Source: Planctomycetota bacterium | GTDB taxonomy: Bacteria; Planctomycetota; SZUA-567; H5-PLA8 | DNA length: 64,000 nt | NCBI GenBank assembly: GCA_016200135.1 | Contig: JACQFI010000091.1 | Span: 1-64,000 of the forward strand | Direction of reading: 5' to 3' | Shown here: positions 16,737-25,720 of the stretch, in pieces | Layout: each line of letters starts with the position of its first letter | Numbering within the stretch: position 1 is the first letter of the stretch | The notes under the pieces: generated by a model | Databases searched by the model: none | What the model was told of the DNA's origin: nothing | What the model saw: only the letters and a program-made list of their open reading frames with translations | Made by a program: the position numbers and the translations under genes

Positions 16737-17564
16737 ATGGCCGGCCGCCTGAGCACCACAGAGACCGCCTTCTTCAAGCAGAACGGGTACCTGCTCTACA
16801 ACCAGCCCGTCTTTCCGCAGGCCAAGTTCGATGCGCTGAAGAAACACTTCGAAGAGCAGCTCCAGATCTGGGAGGCGACCTCCGGCAAGTCGCCCGAGCA
16901 CATGGACGTGCCGCACTTCACGGACATCAAACTCTTCGAGTGGCTCTTCGCCGACGAGGTGCTGGACCTTGTGGAGTCGCTGATCGGGCCGGACATCGTG
17001 CTGTGGTCGTCGCACTTCATCTGCAAGCCAGCGGGCACGGGCAAGCGCGTGCCGTGGCACGAGGACAGCGCGTACTGGGGCAAGACCGTCGATCCCATGG
17101 AAGTGGTGACGGTGTGGCTCGCGGTCGATCCGGCCAGCACCGCGAACGGCTGCATGCGCGTGATCCCCAATACCCAGCACAACGGTTACTCGGAGTACGA
17201 TCCGGTGCAGAACCCCGAGAAGCACGTCTTCGGCACGGAGATCCGCAAGGGCCGCTACGACGATTCGAAGGCCGTGGACTGCGTGCTTGCGCCCAACGAG
17301 TGTTCCTTCCACCACGCCAAGACGATTCACGGCTCGAACCCCAACGCCAGCACCATGCGCCGCTGCGGCTACACGATGCGCTACTTCCCGGCGACCTCGA
17401 AGTTTTACGCCGAGCGCCGCGACAAGAACTGGCTGCACCAGATCTACCTCGCGCGCGGAGTTGATCGCGCCGACAATACGTTTGGCGATCCGACCAAGGT
17501 CCACAAGGCCTGGCAGGAAGCCAGCGCGGCGCAGCGCAAGGCGGTCAAGACGCTCGCGCATTAA
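16737..17564 (+). CDS. Phytanoyl-CoA dioxygenase (PhyH) family enzyme
   Basis: A 275-residue Fe(II)/2-oxoglutarate oxygenase. The iron triad is visible: H108-x-D110 in RVPWHEDSAYWG and H198 in AKTIHGSNPNASTMRR, whose Arg pair would bind 2-oxoglutarate. The N-terminal FFKQNGYLLYNQPVF is typical of the family. The substrate is unknown, and only weak overall likeness to the other PhyH enzyme (7280-8164) is visible. It is divergent from, and probably controlled by, the AraC gene 15754-16629. The upstream spacer is AT-rich. Confidence 0.9.
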   Translation: MAGRLSTTETAFFKQNGYLLYNQPVFPQAKFDALKKHFEEQLQIWEATSGKSPEHMDVPHFTDIKLFEWLFADEVLDLVESLIGPDIVLWSSHFICKPAGTGKRVPWHEDSAYWGKTVDPMEVVTVWLAVDPASTANGCMRVIPNTQHNGYSEYDPVQNPEKHVFGTEIRKGRYDDSKAVDCVLAPNECSFHHAKTIHGSNPNASTMRRCGYTMRYFPATSKFYAERRDKNWLHQIYLARGVDRADNTFGDPTKVHKAWQEASAAQRKAVKTLAH

Positions 17565-17611
17565 CCGTCGGGCAAGGTCGATTTCATCCCGGGACCGGGT
17601 AGCATGGGCGC

Positions 17612-19225
17612 ATGCCCGATCCGGTTCCGATCGATCCTTCTACGGCGAGGCGCCGCGGCCCCTGGTTTTTTGCGGGGCTCCTGGCGCTTTATGCTGTCCT
17701 CGCGCTCGCGATTCCTCCGCGCCTCTTCTGGGATTCGGCCAAAGGGTTCGAGATCTGGTGGTCAATGGAGCGCGGAGGCCCGTTCAACGGCCTCACCATC
17801 CCCGACAGCGGCGATATCACGAAGGACACATCAACCTTCATCGTCTGGTGGAGTCCCGGGCAATACCTGGTCCCCGGGGCTCTTCTGAGCGCAGGCGTTC
17901 CCAGCGGCGTCGCGCTCACGCTGGTCACGCTGCTCTGCCACGCGTTCGGACTGTGGGGTTGGCATCGCGTCTGGCGCGCGTTGGGCTTCGACGAACGCAC
18001 CGTCTGGTGGTCCTGCGCAATCCTCGTCACGCAGGGCTTTTTTATAGAGGCCTTCGCCGTCTACCACGGCGGCGAGGCGCTGCTCTTCGGGTTCCTGCCC
18101 TGGGCGCTGCTGCTCGCGCTGCGCTGGCGCGATCGTCCTTTTTACATCGCCGCCGCGCTGCCTCTGGCGATTGCCGCAGGCGCTTTCTTTAAGACCTCCT
18201 TTCTTCTCTTTGCCGCGATACTGGTGGCGGCATGCGCATGGCGCGAGGTTCGTCGCGCCGGCGAACCCTTGCCTAGGCGCGCGGGGCGTGTTGGCGCGCT
18301 CGCGGCCGGAGCCGCGCTCGGACTGGCGCTACTCTGGTGGAGTTTCTACTCGCGTGGCGCGACACCGGCGAGCACCGGCGAGCGGCCGTGGAGTTTCCTG
18401 GACGTCCTCGCGCCGCTGGCTAATCCATGGGTGGCCGCGCTGGAAGGCACGCAGCCGCGCGACTGGATCGAGTACCCGTCCGGGGCTTGGGGCGCGCTGT
18501 TGCCGGTCGTCGCAGCGGCAGGAGCCTGGATTTTGCTCCGCCTGTACCGAAGGCACCGCGGCACGGAATACGGGACATGGCTAAGCTTTGCGCTGCTGCT
18601 CTACCTCGGCGCCTTTCTCGTTCTCTACGCGCTGAAGAGCCACGTCGATTACACGGCGCGCCATCTCCGGCCGCTGGGGTTGCTTCTTCTGCCTGGCATG
18701 GCTCTGGAATTTCGCGAGGGCCTGCGGCGCGAATGGCGCATGGCGGGCTTGGCCGTACTTGCCGCCGCGCACCTTTACTGCGCGGGCATCAACGCAATAC
18801 TCTTTGCGGAGAACGCCCGCGCGCCGCGCGCGAGTCCCTACGGCTATTCCATTCCCCGGATCGGCGCCTCGGCGCTCGCGGCGCTGCAGCGGATGGACGC
18901 GGCGTGCGCCGGTTCCAACGCGCTCTTCGCGCTCTCGATTCCCGAAGCGCGCGGAGCAACGCCGCACGTCCGCTTCGTGCACTTCCCTATCGAAGCGGCG
19001 AGCTTGGAACAGATCCGCGCGACCGCGTTTCGCGGCCGGACCGAGCATCTGCTCATTGCCCTCCCGCTGGCGCTGGACGGCCGCGCCCGGGCCGTAGCCG
19101 CCGCGGAAGCGTTCGAGGGTTACCAACGTTGGCGCATCGTCGCCTACGACGGCTGGATCTTCTGCTCGCCGTCCGACGATGAGGTGCTCGCGCGCGCGTT
19201 GGAGCAGGCGGCCACGCCGCGGTAA
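17612..19225 (+). CDS. Polytopic membrane protein, GT-C glycosyltransferase-like
   Basis: A 537-residue membrane protein with roughly ten hydrophobic helices in the first 400 residues and a soluble C-terminal domain. An acidic first loop (RLFWDSAKGFEIWWSM) and TFIVWWSPGQYLVPG lie where GT-C enzymes such as PMT/ArnT carry catalytic acidic residues. The family is inferred from topology, not a clear motif. A lipid-linked sugar transfer role is possible. The protein is orphaned between PhyH and mnmA genes. Confidence 0.6.
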   Translation: MPDPVPIDPSTARRRGPWFFAGLLALYAVLALAIPPRLFWDSAKGFEIWWSMERGGPFNGLTIPDSGDITKDTSTFIVWWSPGQYLVPGALLSAGVPSGVALTLVTLLCHAFGLWGWHRVWRALGFDERTVWWSCAILVTQGFFIEAFAVYHGGEALLFGFLPWALLLALRWRDRPFYIAAALPLAIAAGAFFKTSFLLFAAILVAACAWREVRRAGEPLPRRAGRVGALAAGAALGLALLWWSFYSRGATPASTGERPWSFLDVLAPLANPWVAALEGTQPRDWIEYPSGAWGALLPVVAAAGAWILLRLYRRHRGTEYGTWLSFALLLYLGAFLVLYALKSHVDYTARHLRPLGLLLLPGMALEFREGLRREWRMAGLAVLAAAHLYCAGINAILFAENARAPRASPYGYSIPRIGASALAALQRMDAACAGSNALFALSIPEARGATPHVRFVHFPIEAASLEQIRATAFRGRTEHLLIALPLALDGRARAVAAAEAFEGYQRWRIVAYDGWIFCSPSDDEVLARALEQAATPR

Positions 19226-19303
19226 CGGCGGGCGCGGCCTTGCGGGGTTCGGCTTGCAGCGCGCCGTTCGAACCGGATAATGCTCCACGGAGGTCGCGGA
19301 TTC

Positions 19304-20446
19304 ATGCGGATTGCGGTAGCCATGTCGGGCGGGGTGGACAGTTCGGTCGCCGCCGCGGTGCTGAAGGCTCAGGGCCACGAGGTCCTCGGGCTGACGATGA
19401 AACTCTGGGCGTGCAGCAACGGCAGCGCGGAGGCCCGCGCGCGCGAAGAAGAACTGATGGCGAAGACGCGCGGCGATGTCTGCTGCAGCCCCAAGGACGT
19501 GCTCGACGCGAAGGACGTCGCCCACGCGCTCGGCATGCCGCATTACGTCCTCGAGATGGCCGAGACCTTCTCGCACCTGGTTATCGATCAATTCGTCGAT
19601 GAATACTCGCGCGGCCGCACGCCCAGCCCGTGCGTGCGCTGCAACGAGCGCGTGAAGTCGAAGGGCCTGGTTCAGAAGGCGCGGGAACTCGGCTGCGCGG
19701 CCCTTGCCACCGGGCATTACGCGCGCATCGAAGCCGACGCGGCAACGGGCCTGAAGCGCCTGCGGATGGGCTTGGACCCGGAGCGCGACCAGAGCTACTT
19801 CCTCTTCCCCATCTCGCAGGAGGAACTGTGCTACTTGCGCTTTCCCGTCGGCGAATTGCCCAAGAAAGAGGTCCGCGCGATCGCCGCCGACCTGGGCCTG
19901 ATCGTGGCCGACAAACCCGACAGCCAGGAGATCTGCTTCGTAAAAGACAACGACCACCGCCGCTTTCTGCGCGAGAAGGCGCCGAACGTTTTTGTTCCCG
20001 GGCCTATCCTTTACGAGGACGGCCGCGAGATCGGCCGCCACGACGGGCTCGCCGGCTACACCATCGGCCAGCGGCGCGGATTGAAGGTCGCGTGGACCGA
20101 GGCGCTGTACGTGATTCGTCTGGACCTCGAACGCAACGTGGTGATTCTGGGACCGGACGCCTCGCTCTGGGAGAGCGCGCTCGAAGCGCGCGAGATGCAC
20201 TGGATTGCCGGAGCGCCGCCGCCGGACGGTACGCGCGCGCACGCGAAGATCCGCTACCGCGGGCACTCCGCCCCGTGCTCGATCCACTCGAAACCGGGTG
20301 GCAGCGCGGAGATTATCTTCGACGAGAAAGTGCGCGCTGTGACGCCCGGGCAGGCGGTGGTGCTCTACGATGGCGACGCGGTGCTGGGCGGAGGCTGGAT
20401 TGAACGGGCGCTCACACCGGAGGCTTCGAGCCGAGCAAGGGGTTAG
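19304..20446 (+). CDS. mnmA: tRNA-specific 2-thiouridylase MnmA
   Basis: A 380-residue enzyme that thiolates U34 of tRNA-Lys, -Glu and -Gln using ATP and a sulfur relay. It shows the PP-loop AVAMSGGVDSSVAAAVL, the catalytic Cys in SPCVRCNERVK, TGHYARIE, PDSQEICFVKDNDHRRFL with the second catalytic Cys, and AGYTIGQRRGL. ATG 19304 is the conserved start; an in-frame upstream start at 19280 would add eight unconserved residues. Its end overlaps the convergent gene 20443-20832 by 4 nt. Confidence 0.97.
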   Translation: MRIAVAMSGGVDSSVAAAVLKAQGHEVLGLTMKLWACSNGSAEARAREEELMAKTRGDVCCSPKDVLDAKDVAHALGMPHYVLEMAETFSHLVIDQFVDEYSRGRTPSPCVRCNERVKSKGLVQKARELGCAALATGHYARIEADAATGLKRLRMGLDPERDQSYFLFPISQEELCYLRFPVGELPKKEVRAIAADLGLIVADKPDSQEICFVKDNDHRRFLREKAPNVFVPGPILYEDGREIGRHDGLAGYTIGQRRGLKVAWTEALYVIRLDLERNVVILGPDASLWESALEAREMHWIAGAPPPDGTRAHAKIRYRGHSAPCSIHSKPGGSAEIIFDEKVRAVTPGQAVVLYDGDAVLGGGWIERALTPEASSRARG

Positions 20447-20832
20447 AAGTCTTCGGCGTCGCCGGGCGCCTGGGTTTCCGCGACATGATCGCGCGGCTCG
20501 GCGATGGGAGCCTTGATCCGCTCGACGACCGCCGCCTTTGGCGTAGAGCGTACGCTGGATTCAACCGGAACTTTTTCGAGCGCGGTTTTTGGCGCCAGCG
20601 CGGCTGGAGCCATCACCGGCGCCTTGCCGCCCGGCGCATTCGAGTCCGGCTGATCCTTGAGACGATCCCAGGCGATTGCGGCCGCGGAAATACCCAGCAT
20701 CAAGCCGCACAGGGCGAACAGGACCGGCCGCCACGCACTGCGCGGACGGCTGATGTAAACCTTCATCTCGCCCGCATCCTGACGGATGAGAACCTTGCGC
20801 TGTGGAACGATGGTCTGGCTGGCCACATCCAT
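20443..20832 (-). CDS. Small single-helix membrane protein
   Basis: A 129-residue protein of unknown function. A polar N-terminus (QRKVLIRQDAGEMKVYISRP) precedes one transmembrane helix (PVLFALCGLMLGISAAAIAW, about 36-55), then an Ala/Pro/Val-rich extracytoplasmic tail. ATG 20832 is chosen because GAGGAG lies 9 nt upstream; a longer upstream frame without a ribosome site is rejected. It resembles small accessory envelope proteins, with no motif to name it. Confidence 0.65.
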   Translation of the reverse strand: MDVASQTIVPQRKVLIRQDAGEMKVYISRPRSAWRPVLFALCGLMLGISAAAIAWDRLKDQPDSNAPGGKAPVMAPAALAPKTALEKVPVESSVRSTPKAAVVERIKAPIAEPRDHVAETQAPGDAEDF

Positions 20833-20986
20833 GTTTGGCAATCTCCTCGGTCGATCTGGGTCATTGGACGCCGTGCCCGGAAATTGGTTCCCCGGATTTC
20901 TGCAAATTCTTATCTCATGTGCATTCCACCGGAGTTCGCGTACCGCCTGCGCTGGAAGGCCGCTACGGGCAAGGTAACCTCTTGCC

Positions 20987-21631
20987 ATGCTGCGAACCCT
21001 GGTCCTCGGCACGAATAACAAGCACAAGGCCGAAGAGATCGCACCGTTGCTTGATGGCGTGGGCGTGGCGGTGCGCGCGGCGGGAGCGTTCGGGCGCTTC
21101 GATCCGGACGAGACCGGCGCGACGCTCGAAGCGAACGCGATCCTCAAGGCGCGCGCGGCGCTGGAGCTTTCAAAAGAATGGGCCATTGCCGACGACACGG
21201 GCCTGGAGGTGGACGCGCTCGGCGGGCGGCCCGGCATCTACGCAGCGCGATACGCGGGCGAACAGTGCAGCTTCGACGACAACATCAACAAGCTGCTCGG
21301 CGAATTGAAGGGCGTGCCGGACGAGAAGCGGACCGCGCGCTTCGTTTGCGCGATCGCCTTCTGCCGCCCGGGGCACGCGCCGATGACGTTTCGCGCGAGT
21401 TGCGGCGGGCGCATCCTGCAGGCGCGGCGCGGGACGCAGGGTTTCGGCTACGATCCGGTCTTCTTCGTGAGCGAGACCGGCAAGACGTTCGCCGAACTCT
21501 CGCTCGATGAAAAAAACCGCGTCAGCCACCGCGCGCGCGCGATGAAGATGCTGCGCGCGGAGTTGGAAAACTTGCGGCTGCAAAAAGAGATCGTTCAACG
21601 CAAAGTCGACAACGATGGAAGCCAGGCATGA
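20987..21631 (+). CDS. rdgB: RdgB/HAM1 non-canonical purine NTP pyrophosphatase
   Basis: A 214-residue house-cleaning enzyme that hydrolyses dITP, dXTP and ITP to monophosphates. Signatures in order: VLGTNNKHKAEEI (nucleotide and phosphate binding), ETGATLEANAILKA, ADDTGLEVDALGGRPGIYAA (catalytic Asp pair and specificity loop), GFGYDPVFF and SHRARAMKML. Length is near the family norm with about 10 extra C-terminal residues. Its stop overlaps the next ATG (ATGA), so the downstream isomerase gene is probably coupled to it. Confidence 0.95.
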   Translation: MLRTLVLGTNNKHKAEEIAPLLDGVGVAVRAAGAFGRFDPDETGATLEANAILKARAALELSKEWAIADDTGLEVDALGGRPGIYAARYAGEQCSFDDNINKLLGELKGVPDEKRTARFVCAIAFCRPGHAPMTFRASCGGRILQARRGTQGFGYDPVFFVSETGKTFAELSLDEKNRVSHRARAMKMLRAELENLRLQKEIVQRKVDNDGSQA

Positions 21632-22413
21632 ACACGTTATCGATGAACACCGTCTCGGCTGATCTGGAGCAGGCGGCATCCTTTTGCCGTGCCGAGAACA
21701 TCGGCCTGGAGATTACCGATTTTGCGTTCCCAAAAAATCTGGACCACGAACTTGGACGCTCCGTGGAGAGGCACGCTGCCGTGGTTCAAGGGGTGTCACC
21801 GGTGGGGTCGCACGGCCCGTTTCTGGACCTGATTGTCACCAGCATGGATCCTGACATTGTGGAGGTATGCCGTAGGCGTCATCAAGCAGCCTTGGAGGCA
21901 TCGCACCACGCCGGAGCGCGTTACTATATCGCTCACGCCAATTACAGCCCTCTGATACGGAATCCATCGTATCGAAAAAACTTCGCGCAGCGCTCCGCGG
22001 ATTTCTGGCGCTGCTTCGCGGATTGGGCGGGCGCCAAGAACATGACCATCTGCCTAGAGAACATGTGGGAACCCTCGCCCGAGGTTCATGAAGACATTCT
22101 TGCGAAAGCCGGTCATGATTTCCTGAAAGCTTCGTTCGATAACGGGCATGCCCTGATTTATTCCGAGCTGCCGGCCGCAAAATGGATCGAGCGGCTTGGA
22201 AAAAATCTTTTTCACTGCCACCTTCACGACAACATGGGATTACAGGACGACCATAAGCCCGTGGGCGAGGGAAAAGAAGACTGGCCCTCGCTCATCTCGG
22301 CGCTCAAGAAGTGGTCCCCGGACGCCATCCTGGTTGCCGAGAGCGATCATGTGGAACCGAACAAGAAGAGTTTGGCAAAATTGCGCTCACTACTTAGCGA
22401 GACGCATTCATAA
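21628..22413 (+). CDS. Sugar phosphate isomerase/epimerase-type TIM barrel
   Basis: A 261-residue protein of the xylose-isomerase-like TIM-barrel (AP endonuclease 2) superfamily. Metal-binding residues are visible in strand-end positions: ICLENMWEPS (Glu), KASFDNGHALIYS (Asp/His), NLFHCHLHDNMG (His-x-His-x-Asp) and LVAESDH. Substrate is unknown. Translation starts within the rdgB stop; a second in-frame ATG at 21643 is possible. Its composition is visibly lower in GC than rdgB, suggesting more recent arrival (inference). Confidence 0.8.
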   Translation: MNTLSMNTVSADLEQAASFCRAENIGLEITDFAFPKNLDHELGRSVERHAAVVQGVSPVGSHGPFLDLIVTSMDPDIVEVCRRRHQAALEASHHAGARYYIAHANYSPLIRNPSYRKNFAQRSADFWRCFADWAGAKNMTICLENMWEPSPEVHEDILAKAGHDFLKASFDNGHALIYSELPAAKWIERLGKNLFHCHLHDNMGLQDDHKPVGEGKEDWPSLISALKKWSPDAILVAESDHVEPNKKSLAKLRSLLSETHS

Positions 22414-22445
22414 CCTATTGCCGTAAGGAACCCTGAGGCTCTTTC

Positions 22446-23369
22446 ATGCGCATTCTCTCCCTCCTGCCCAGCGCCACTGAGATTATCTGCGGGCTGGGGC
22501 TCAAGGACGACCTCGTCGGCATCACGCACGAATGCGACTACCCGCCGGGCATCGAGCGCGAGAAGCCGGTCGTCATCGAGAGCTGCCTGGGGCCTGAAGG
22601 CAAGACGCTGCCTCCCGGCGAGATCGACCGGCGTATCAACGAGACGCTCCAGCGCGGCGAAGGCGTCTACCGCATGCGCCCGGGCCTGCTGGAGCAGACC
22701 CATCCCGAATTGATCCTGACGCAGGGCCTCTGCGACGTCTGCGCCGTGCCGCAATATTCGGTCGTGGAAGCCATCCGTACCATCAAAGGGTTCAATCCCA
22801 ACGTGCTCTCGCTCGACCCGACCGACCTGACCGGCATCCTGGCCGATATCCGGCGCGTCGGCGAAGCTACCGGCGCGATCGACGCCGCGGGTGCGATCGT
22901 GGAAAAGCTGGAGGAGCGCATCGGCGAGGTCGCGGGTAAGACGCGCGCCTTAAAGGAGAGCGAACGCCCGCGCGTCGCCTGCATCGAGTGGCCCGACCCC
23001 ATCTTCACCGGCGGCCATTGGGTTCCGGAAATGGTGGAACTCGCCGGCGGGCGGGATGTGCTCGAAAAAGCCGGCGAGCGCTCGCGGCGCATCGAATGGC
23101 AGGTGGTGCTCGACGCGAAGCCGGAGGTGCTCGTCGTGATGCCGTGCGGCTACGACATCCCGCATGCGCGCGCGCAGATGAACCTGCTTACGAGCCGCCC
23201 CGGCTGGAACGACCTGCCCGCCGTGAAGAGCAAACGCGTCTTCATCGTGGAAGCGAATGCGTACTTCTCGCGCCCCGGCCCGCGCATCGTGGATGGGCTG
23301 GAGCATCTCGCGCAGATACTGCACCCGGAACTGTTTCCCGCGGCTAAGCAGGAATGGGAACGGTTCTGA
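22446..23369 (+). CDS. BtuF-like corrinoid-binding protein without signal peptide
   Basis: A 307-residue protein of the periplasmic cobalamin/haem-binding fold: LSLLPSATEIICGLGL at the N-terminus (typical BtuF opening), GIERE, LEQTHPELILTQGLCDVCAV, VVMPCGYD and the C-terminal strand VFIVEANAYFSRPGPR. No signal peptide or lipobox is present and no btuCD neighbours occur, so it is probably a cytoplasmic orphan of the class annotated cobalamin-binding protein. The GAGG ribosome site lies 8 nt from ATG. The stop is followed directly by a family A repeat. Confidence 0.85.
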   Translation: MRILSLLPSATEIICGLGLKDDLVGITHECDYPPGIEREKPVVIESCLGPEGKTLPPGEIDRRINETLQRGEGVYRMRPGLLEQTHPELILTQGLCDVCAVPQYSVVEAIRTIKGFNPNVLSLDPTDLTGILADIRRVGEATGAIDAAGAIVEKLEERIGEVAGKTRALKESERPRVACIEWPDPIFTGGHWVPEMVELAGGRDVLEKAGERSRRIEWQVVLDAKPEVLVVMPCGYDIPHARAQMNLLTSRPGWNDLPAVKSKRVFIVEANAYFSRPGPRIVDGLEHLAQILHPELFPAAKQEWERF

Positions 23370-23503
23370 TTTTGGATTTCCGATTTCCGAATTTGGATTA
23401 GCCTAAGCGCTTCAACATGATCGCGAGGTGCCGACGCACCGCGTTAAGCGAGAAATTTAACGTTTCGTAATCCAAAATCCAAATTCCGAAGTCCAAAATT
23501 CAG
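23367..23503. repeat. Intergenic inverted repeat, family A
   Basis: Left arm 23370-23400 (GGATTTCCGATTTCCGAATT core) and right arm 23468-23503 (TAATCCAAAATCCAAATTCC core) are imperfect complements flanking 67 nt of unrelated sequence. The phrase is shared with 7197-7277 and 25721-25800. The left arm begins at the stop codon of the BtuF-like gene, and the right arm abuts the ribosome site of the ROK kinase gene. Confidence 0.8.
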
Positions 23504-23513
23504 GAGCCACTCC

Positions 23514-24476
23514 ATGTCCCGCCTCGTCCTCGCCTTCGATCTCGGCGGCACCAACGTGCGCTGCGGAATCCTGAATGAGCAGTTCGAGATCCTCGCGCGC
23601 GCGAAATGCGCTGTCGGCACGCGGCCGGCGCCGTCCGAGGCCGTAAAAAAGATGAAGCAGATCGCGGAGGAAGCGCTCGGGAATATCGGCAAGAAGAGCG
23701 GCGAGATCGCGTGCGTCGGCATCGGATCGCCGGGGCCGCTGAACTCGCAGACGGGCATCATTTTCGAGACACCCAACCTTGGGTGGAAGGACGTGCCGCT
23801 GGCCAAACTTGTCGGCGACGCGCTTGGTCGGCCCGCCTTTCTCGAGAACGACGCCGTGAGCGCGTGCTGGGGCGAGCACGTCAAAGGCGTGGGTGTGGAC
23901 ATTCAATCGATGTTCATCTTTACGCTCGGCACGGGCGTCGGCGGCGGGCTGATCCTCGGCGGAAAAGTCTGGAAAGGGCCGGACGACATCGCCGGCCACC
24001 TGGGCCACATGATCGTGCAGCCCAACGGGCCAACGCAGGTCTACGACAACCCGGGTTCGGTGGAGGCGCTCTGTTCGGCCACGGCCTGCATCGCCGCGGC
24101 GCAGAACGCGGCGTACACGTATCCCGAATCGCTGCTCGCAAAGATTCCGCCGGGCGAGATCACCGGCGCGTACGTAAACGCATGCGCCGAGAAAGGCGAC
24201 GAGCCCGCGTGCGAGATCTTCCGCCGCATTGGCTATCACCTCGGTATCGCCTGTGCGTCGATTGCGAACGCGCTCAACCTGGAACTGGGCGTGATTGGCG
24301 GCGGCTTGAGCGCCGCGGGCGACAAGATTCTGGTCCCGCTGCGCAAGGAACTGCGCCGCCGCGCGCTGCCTCCGGCGGGCAAGCGCATGCGCATCGAACT
24401 GTCGAAACTCGGCGACGACGCGGGACTGGTCGGCGCCGCGGGACTGGCCCTGGAGCGCCTGGACGGGAAGCAGTAG
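23514..24476 (+). CDS. ROK-family sugar kinase lacking the zinc motif
   Basis: A 320-residue ASKHA-fold kinase of the ROK family, probably phosphorylating glucose or a related hexose at C6. It shows VLAFDLGGTNVRCG (ATP phosphate loop), GIGSPGPLNSQTG, FLENDAVSACWGEH (catalytic Asp), TLGTGVGGGLILGG and the sugar-contact GHLGHMIV. The zinc motif CxCGxxGCxE that normally follows is replaced by TQVYDNPGSVEA, so all the cysteines are absent. AGGAG lies 8 nt before the ATG. It is likely co-transcribed with the following cNMP-domain gene. Confidence 0.88.
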   Translation: MSRLVLAFDLGGTNVRCGILNEQFEILARAKCAVGTRPAPSEAVKKMKQIAEEALGNIGKKSGEIACVGIGSPGPLNSQTGIIFETPNLGWKDVPLAKLVGDALGRPAFLENDAVSACWGEHVKGVGVDIQSMFIFTLGTGVGGGLILGGKVWKGPDDIAGHLGHMIVQPNGPTQVYDNPGSVEALCSATACIAAAQNAAYTYPESLLAKIPPGEITGAYVNACAEKGDEPACEIFRRIGYHLGIACASIANALNLELGVIGGGLSAAGDKILVPLRKELRRRALPPAGKRMRIELSKLGDDAGLVGAAGLALERLDGKQ

Positions 24477-24552
24477 CCGCAAAGACGTCCGGGGGTATTG
24501 CTCTCTTCGCAGCCCTCGCTACAGTAATTTGTTTACAAGAGGGGGGTGAAGC

Positions 24553-24945
24553 ATGTCTAAGAAGAATCCGCTGGGCTATTTCAAACATTCCGACGAGTTC
24601 AAGACCTACCGGGCCGGCGAGCGCGTCTTCGCTGAAGGCGACGATGGCCACGAGATGTACGTGGTGAAGACGGGCAAGGTCGAGTTGCTCGCAGGCTCCG
24701 TACCGCTCGAAGTCGTCGAGCCCGGCGGGATCCTGGGCGAGATGGCCCTGATCTCCGACGACAAACGCATTGCATCCGCGCAGGCGATTGAGGAGAGCCA
24801 GCTCGTGCCGATCGACCGCGACAAATTCCGCTTCCTGGTTCAGCAGACGCCGGACTTCGCCCTGGAAGTGATGAAAGTGCTCGCCCAACGCCTGCGCAAG
24901 ATGAACGTCCGGCACACCAAGATTATTCGGGGCGAAAAAGGCTAA
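24553..24945 (+). CDS. Stand-alone cyclic-nucleotide-binding domain protein
   Basis: A 130-residue cNMP-binding beta-roll and nothing else. The phosphate cassette reads GGILGEMALISDDKRIASAQ, with Glu and Arg retained. The C-terminal helix reads FALEVMKVLAQRLRKMNVRH. It is closely similar to 3074-3454 (shared strings QLVPID, FLVQQTPDF/FLIQQTPYF). No output domain is present. A strong purine-rich ribosome site GAGGGGGGTG precedes the ATG. Confidence 0.85.
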   Translation: MSKKNPLGYFKHSDEFKTYRAGERVFAEGDDGHEMYVVKTGKVELLAGSVPLEVVEPGGILGEMALISDDKRIASAQAIEESQLVPIDRDKFRFLVQQTPDFALEVMKVLAQRLRKMNVRHTKIIRGEKG

Positions 24946-24955
24946 CTCCCGCCCC

Positions 24956-25720
24956 ATGCAACCCCAAGACTGGTTCGACGAGACCTTCGACGCCGACTAC
25001 CTCGCGATCTACGCGGCCACGCGCGATCCGCAGCGGGCCGAACGCGAGGCGTGGGAGATCGCGCGGGCGCTGGACCTGCGCGCCGGCAACGCGGTACTCG
25101 ATTGTCCCTGCGGGTTCGGACGGCACGCGCTGGTGCTCGCCAAAGCGGGATACCTCGTTACCGGCGTAGACCGCTCCAAGCCGTTCCTCGAACATGCGCG
25201 CGCCGAGGCGGCAAAAAACAATCTCAAGGCCGAGTTCGTCGAGGCCGATATTCGGGCGCTGCCGGCGGAACTTTCCGGACGCTTCGACGCCGCGTACAGC
25301 GCGTTCACCAGCTTCGGTTTCTTCGACAGCGACGCCGAGAACGAGCAGACGCTGCGCGAACTCGCCCGCGCGCTCAAGCCCGGCGGGCGCGTGCTGGTGG
25401 AACTTGTGAACCACCTGTGGGTGCTGACGCACTTCCGGGCGAAGAGCTGGTTCCGCGGCGAGAATTGCCTGGTGCTGGAAGATGTGAGCTACGACTGGAA
25501 GTGCGACCAGATCGTGAACAAGCGCGAGGTCCGCTTCGACGACGGCCGCGCGCGTTCGCTCCCGGCCTTCCGCGTCCGCGCCTACCGCCCCGCCGACCTG
25601 CTGCGCATGGCGGAAGCCGCGGGGCTCAAGGTCAACGATTTCGCCGGCGGATACGACGGGCGCGCATTCGAAGCGCTGGAATCACCGAGAATGGTGCTGC
25701 TGGCGGAAAAGGCGAAATGA
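24956..25720 (+). CDS. Class I SAM-dependent methyltransferase
   Basis: A 254-residue Rossmann-fold methyltransferase. Motif I is AVLDCPCGFGRHALVLA, the acidic ribose-binding residue is in VTGVDRSKP, motif II is EFVEADIRALP and motif IV is FDAAYSAFTSFGFFDSD. The later GGRVLVELVNHLW fits small-molecule methyltransferases. The substrate is unknown. It follows the cNMP-domain gene by 10 nt and ends at a family A repeat and a bidirectional terminator. Confidence 0.88.
   Translation: MQPQDWFDETFDADYLAIYAATRDPQRAEREAWEIARALDLRAGNAVLDCPCGFGRHALVLAKAGYLVTGVDRSKPFLEHARAEAAKNNLKAEFVEADIRALPAELSGRFDAAYSAFTSFGFFDSDAENEQTLRELARALKPGGRVLVELVNHLWVLTHFRAKSWFRGENCLVLEDVSYDWKCDQIVNKREVRFDDGRARSLPAFRVRAYRPADLLRMAEAAGLKVNDFAGGYDGRAFEALESPRMVLLAEKAK

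Noticed and set aside
18581..20287. Minus-strand open frame opposite mnmA and the membrane protein
   Set aside because: The opposite strand encodes an unmistakable MnmA, and the frame has no motif.
22414..22446. Cobalamin riboswitch before the BtuF-like gene
   Set aside because: The gap is only 33 nt, and no B12-box pattern is visible in or upstream of it.
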